Shown: positions 6,443-9,222 of the stretch, in pieces
Layout: every line of letters begins with the position of its first letter
How positions within the stretch are numbered: position 1 is the stretch's first letter
DNA from: Methanomicrobiales archaeon
GTDB lineage: Archaea; Halobacteriota; Methanomicrobia; Methanomicrobiales; Methanospirillaceae
NCBI GenBank assembly: GCA_012798365.1
Contig: JAAZNH010000165.1
Location: 1-9,222 of the forward strand
DNA: 9,222 nt
Direction: 5' to 3'
The notes under the pieces: generated by a model
The model's database searches: none
Told to the model about the DNA's origin: nothing
Seen by the model: the letters and a program-made list of their open reading frames with translations, nothing else
Program-made: the position numbers and the translations under genes

Positions 6443-6450
6443 CATTGTTT

Positions 6451-6468
6451 GGTTTTTGGAAAAAAACC
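6451..6468. repeat. Tight AT-rich hairpin (tetraloop)
   Basis: GGTTTTT (6451-6457) and AAAAACC (6462-6468) form a perfect 7-bp stem closed by GGAA. It sits directly after the thg1 terminator and about 30 bases before the likely promoter of the small ORF. It may be a second termination signal working in either direction. Confidence 0.4.
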
Positions 6469-6493
6469 CTGCTGATCTTTCCTCTACCCCGGC

Positions 6494-6541
6494 CTGTAAA
6501 TAGTATTCCGGGCAGTCTTTCTTTATTAAAAAGGAGGTGAT
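6494..6541 (+). promoter_or_regulatory. Candidate promoter and perfect Shine-Dalgarno for a small ORF
   Basis: TGTAAATAGTA (about 6496-6506) is TATA-like. A start about 27 bases downstream, near 6526, would give a roughly 20-base leader. That leader contains AGGAGGTGAT (6532-6541), a ten-base perfect complement to the conserved 3' end of archaeal 16S rRNA. No other gene in the window has an SD of this quality. Confidence 0.45.
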
Positions 6542-6545
6542 AGCA

Positions 6546-6626
6546 CTGTTTGACTGGGCATTGTTCCTGAAGATCGTTATTGCGGTTCTCCAGGCAATCC
6601 TGCAGAACCTGCCGGCACCGGTATAA
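6546..6626 (+). CDS. Candidate hydrophobic micro-protein, 26 residues (or 29 from GTG at 6537)
   Basis: After the perfect SD the frame reads LFDWALFLKIVIAVLQAILQ and then NLPAPV, stopping at TAA 6624-6626. I annotate from CTG at 6546 because it lies 8 bases after the GGAGG core. The in-frame GTG at 6537 is inside the SD itself and would give 29 residues (three extra: initiator, I, A); a TTG at 6561 is too far from the SD. The peptide is one continuous hydrophobic or amphipathic helix with one Asp and one Lys, about the length of a membrane span. Codons (CTG, ATC, CAG, CCG) match the neighbouring genes. I recognise no family. It could be a small membrane protein, a toxin-like peptide or a regulatory leader peptide with no partner gene nearby. 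CTG initiation is rare, so translation is not certain. Confidence 0.4.
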   Translation: MFDWALFLKIVIAVLQAILQNLPAPV

Positions 6627-6628
6627 CC

Positions 6629-6677
6629 GGCCCGGAGGGAGGGAGAAAAAAACTATTCAGCCCTTTTTTCCCGGGCC
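6629..6677. terminator. Inverted repeat with A/T runs between the small ORF and ileS (possibly bidirectional)
   Basis: GGCCCGG (6629-6635) pairs with CCGGGCC (6671-6677). Inside it, a run of A (6646-6652) can pair with T6 (6664-6669). The T6 would serve the plus-strand small ORF, and the A7 run reads as T7 on the minus strand for ileS. It begins three bases after the small ORF stop, which supports that ORF being a separate transcription unit. Confidence 0.45.
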
Positions 6678-6680
6678 TAC

Positions 6681-6705
6681 AAACGAAAAACGTAAAAGAA
6701 AAAGG
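6681..6705 (-). terminator. Oligo-T terminator of ileS
   Basis: Immediately after the ileS TGA, the minus strand reads a series of T runs (T5, T4, T5, T3) broken by single bases or short GC steps. This is the usual archaeal oligo-T termination pattern. Confidence 0.5.
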
Positions 6706-6706
6706 A

Positions 6707-9222
6707 TCAGGCTTTTTTGATCCCGATTGTCATCACGACCCCTTCAACATCCCACTCTTTGACCGTGGGGTAGTGTGCCGCGTTCACCGGGGCGCCGTCC
6801 CGGGTAAAGGCAAACGCCTGTGCCCGGACTTCATCGCCGATAAGGGCAGCGGTCTTCGGGGTATCGAGGAGGCAGAGCACCCGCGGGTCACTGACAGCAA
6901 CCTCCGCGTGGATCATGTCCTCAACAGCGAGGTCTGCCTGCTTGCGCATATCCTGGACGCGGCGGATGACTTCCCGGGCATAACCTTCCGACTCAAGGTC
7001 GGGGGTCAGGGCCACATCAACGTAGACCATCGCATCGGTCATCGGGGCCGAGAAGATATCGGCGGGGAGTTTCTCGGTGAAGGTGACGTGGTCAGCCCCG
7101 ATTTCGTAGGTCTTCCCGTCTGCGGACAGGGTATGGGTTTTGCCCGCATCGACTGCTGCCTTGATGGCGTTGCCATCCGCAGCTTCGATAAGTCCCTTGA
7201 CCGTGAACGAGTCCTTGCCAAAGCCCCTCCCGAGCGCCTTCATGACCGGTTCCGCGTGCCAGCCCACCCGGTCCCAGCGTCCCATGACAACCGAGACTTT
7301 CCGGGCATTGGCCCGGTCCATGGCTACGGCATTGAGCCGCACGATGGCACTCTTGACCGCATCAGAGCCCGTGACAACCACGACCTCTGCAACCGGCCAG
7401 CGCAGTTTCCGCTTGCCGGTCTGCCGTGCGTTTGCGGATGCTTCATCAAAGGACCTGATGAGGGCAACAGCGCCTTCCAGGGTCGCGTCAACCAGGGTGG
7501 TATCGCCCGCGTTCCAGTCCAGCATGTGGATGCTTGCCGAGTCGTTGTTACACCGCAGGTTCTGGTAGATCTCCTCGGTCAGGTGCGGGCAGACCGGGGC
7601 AAGGATGCCCATGAGCCGGCGCATCACGTAATAGATGGTCTCGTACGCGAAGACCTTCTGCTCTGATTCACCCTCAAGCCACATGCGGGGCCGCACCAGC
7701 TGGACGTACCAGCGGGAGAGATCTTCTAAGATGAAGTTGACCAGCTCGCGGGTTGCCCGGTGGAGCTGGCACTCTTTTAAGGAAGCATCAACGGTTGCTG
7801 CAACTGAATTGACCCGGGAGATGATGAACCGGTCCTCGTCCGGCATCCGGGAGAGGTTTGCCCGGATAAAGGAGTCATCCCAGACGCCGTTTCTGGACTG
7901 AGGTTCGAATTTGTCCAGGATCATGTACGGGATGGGGAACCGGTACACATTCCAGAGGATATTGACGGCCCGGTTGATCGTCCCCACGCCTTCCCAGTTG
8001 AACTTGAGGTCATCCCAGGGAGCGGAGGAGGAGAGGACATACAGCCGGAGCACGTCAACGCCAACCTTCTCGATCACATCGGAGGGGTTCACCACGTTCC
8101 CGAGGCTTTTTGACATCTTCTTGCCCTCGGCATCGAGCGCAAACCCGTGCATGCAGACGCTCTTGTAAGGGGCTTTGCCAAATGCGATGGTGCTTGCCCC
8201 GAGCTGGGAATAGAACCACCCGCGGGTCTGGTCCTGGCCTTCGGCAATGAAATCCGCCGGCCAGAGCGCATCGAAATCCTGAGTCTTGTTCGGGAACCCG
8301 AGGGTTGCCCAGGATGCCACTGCCGAGTCGAACCAGACATCGAAGATGTCCTCGACCCGCTTCATCGACCCGCCGCATGAACAGGGAATAGTGACCGCAT
8401 CGACATAGGGACGATGGGGATCGGGCAGGGGTTTGCCGCTCAGCTTCTCCAGTTCGGCAATCGTGCCCACAACATGGTACTTGTCGCACTTCGTGCAGAC
8501 CCAGACCGGGATCGGGATGCCCCAGTACCGCTGGCGGGAGACGCACCAGTCGCGGGCCTCCTTGATCCAGTCATAGAACCGGGCGCTGCCGGCCCACTCG
8601 GGATACCACGTTACCTTGGCAACCTCGGAGAGCATCAGGTCGCGCATCTCGGAGGCTTTTAGGAACCACTGGGAGGTGGCCCGGAAGATGATGGGGGTTT
8701 TGCAGCGCCAGCAGTGGCCGTACCGGTGGGTCACGGTCTCTTTTGCAAGCAGGTGGTCGCCGAGGGCAGTGAGCACATTCTCGTTGGCGTCCCGCACGAA
8801 CTGGCCGGCAAACTCTCCTGCCTCTTCCTTAAACCGGCCTGCCCCATCCACAGGGCAGACGATCGGGAGGCCTTCCTTGGTCCCGAGCACGTAGTCGTCC
8901 CAGCCGTGACCGGGCGCGATATGGACCATACCGGTGTTTTCCAGGGCCACAAAGTCAGCGATTGTCACCTTGTGTTCGATGTCGCGCTGGAGCGGGACGG
9001 TTGTCTTAAGCGGGGAGTCATAGACCCAGCCTTTCAGCTCGGTCCCCTTCTTCTTCTCAACAATGGAGAAGTCCTTGTACCTTCCTTTCTTCAGGACTGC
9101 CTTGACCAGGGGCTCGGCCATCCAGAGGAACTCCTCTTTCCCGTCCTTCTTTGCCAGCACTTTTGCGTAATCGAAGTCTTTTGATACCGCGACGGCTACG
9201 TTGGCTGGAAGGGTCCATGGGG
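6707..9222 (-). CDS. ileS: Isoleucyl-tRNA synthetase (5'-truncated)
   Basis: The frame stays open to the right edge, so the true start and the HIGH motif lie outside; 837 of roughly 1050 residues are visible. The first visible residues, PWTLPANVAVAVSKDFDYAK, are the conserved start of the editing (CP1) domain. HIAPGHGWDDY (about 8893-8923) is the editing-site motif with its conserved aspartate. RDWCVSRQRYWGIPIPVW follows, then a cysteine pair CTKC with later CSC (zinc-type), EGQDQTRGWFYSQL, and KMSKS (8105-8119), the class I ATP-binding loop. RWYVQLVRPRMW marks the anticodon-binding region, and a long C-terminal domain ends in GIKKA. The enzyme attaches isoleucine to tRNA(Ile) and hydrolyses mischarged valine in the editing domain. 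The overall form is that of archaeal/eukaryal-type IleRS. No frameshift or missing key residue is seen in the visible part. Confidence 0.97.
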   Translation of the reverse strand, partial: PWTLPANVAVAVSKDFDYAKVLAKKDGKEEFLWMAEPLVKAVLKKGRYKDFSIVEKKKGTELKGWVYDSPLKTTVPLQRDIEHKVTIADFVALENTGMVHIAPGHGWDDYVLGTKEGLPIVCPVDGAGRFKEEAGEFAGQFVRDANENVLTALGDHLLAKETVTHRYGHCWRCKTPIIFRATSQWFLKASEMRDLMLSEVAKVTWYPEWAGSARFYDWIKEARDWCVSRQRYWGIPIPVWVCTKCDKYHVVGTIAELEKLSGKPLPDPHRPYVDAVTIPCSCGGSMKRVEDIFDVWFDSAVASWATLGFPNKTQDFDALWPADFIAEGQDQTRGWFYSQLGASTIAFGKAPYKSVCMHGFALDAEGKKMSKSLGNVVNPSDVIEKVGVDVLRLYVLSSSAPWDDLKFNWEGVGTINRAVNILWNVYRFPIPYMILDKFEPQSRNGVWDDSFIRANLSRMPDEDRFIISRVNSVAATVDASLKECQLHRATRELVNFILEDLSRWYVQLVRPRMWLEGESEQKVFAYETIYYVMRRLMGILAPVCPHLTEEIYQNLRCNNDSASIHMLDWNAGDTTLVDATLEGAVALIRSFDEASANARQTGKRKLRWPVAEVVVVTGSDAVKSAIVRLNAVAMDRANARKVSVVMGRWDRVGWHAEPVMKALGRGFGKDSFTVKGLIEAADGNAIKAAVDAGKTHTLSADGKTYEIGADHVTFTEKLPADIFSAPMTDAMVYVDVALTPDLESEGYAREVIRRVQDMRKQADLAVEDMIHAEVAVSDPRVLCLLDTPKTAALIGDEVRAQAFAFTRDGAPVNAAHYPTVKEWDVEGVVMTIGIKKA

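Noticed and set aside
6773..7666. 297-codon plus-strand open frame
   Set aside because: It is the antisense shadow of ileS, whose frame carries clear synthetase motifs; the plus-strand translation shows no domain.
7900..7910. GGTTCGAAT, resembling a tRNA T-arm
   Set aside because: It lies inside the ileS coding frame, and no acceptor stem, D-arm or anticodon arm can be built around it.

Overview
The window looks like a piece of a methanogenic archaeal chromosome, most likely order Methanomicrobiales (Methanoregula-like). This is an inference from protein families, not a database match. Pointers are an archaeal MptE-type pterin pyrophosphokinase for tetrahydromethanopterin synthesis, an archaeal/eukaryal-style isoleucyl-tRNA synthetase, an archaeal Thg1, a small PRC-barrel protein, an M50 protease with CBS domains, TATA/BRE-like promoter sequence, oligo-T terminators and mostly SD-less (leaderless-looking) starts. 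The DNA is moderately GC-rich. It reads as ordinary chromosomal backbone: no transposase, integrase, CRISPR array, tRNA or rRNA is visible.

Layout from left to right. (1) 1-2057, plus strand: the 3' end of mptE, overlapping by 4 bases a 547-residue radical SAM protein with an unusual cysteine spacing and a C-terminal helix-hairpin-helix. (2) 2058-2444: a gene-free stretch with homopolymer runs, a perfect 16-bp inverted repeat about 200 bp across, and a partial third copy of the repeat. (3) 2445-2912, minus: a small secreted or surface PKD-domain protein. (4) 3054-4076, plus: a zinc-ribbon / TM2-like membrane protein with an exported C-terminal domain, converging on (5) 4090-5223, minus: an M50 site-2-type intramembrane metalloprotease with two CBS domains. 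(6) 5275-5541, plus: a PRC-barrel protein divergent from the protease across a 51-bp promoter region, then (7) 5607-6338, plus: Thg1. (8) 6339-6706: an intergenic region with a thg1 terminator, a tight AT hairpin, and a candidate 26-29 residue hydrophobic peptide gene preceded by a perfect Shine-Dalgarno sequence. (9) 6707-9222, minus: ileS, with its 5' end outside the window.

Functional links are modest. mptE and the radical SAM gene are probably co-transcribed and translationally coupled. thg1 and ileS both serve tRNA maturation or charging but are convergent and separate. The PKD, zinc-ribbon/TM2 and M50 genes are all envelope-associated, but nothing shows that they form one system. No clearly new multi-gene system is evident. 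The items most worth following are the strong-SD mini-gene at about 6532-6626, the inverted-repeat region at 2058-2409, and the radical SAM-HhH protein coupled to mptE.
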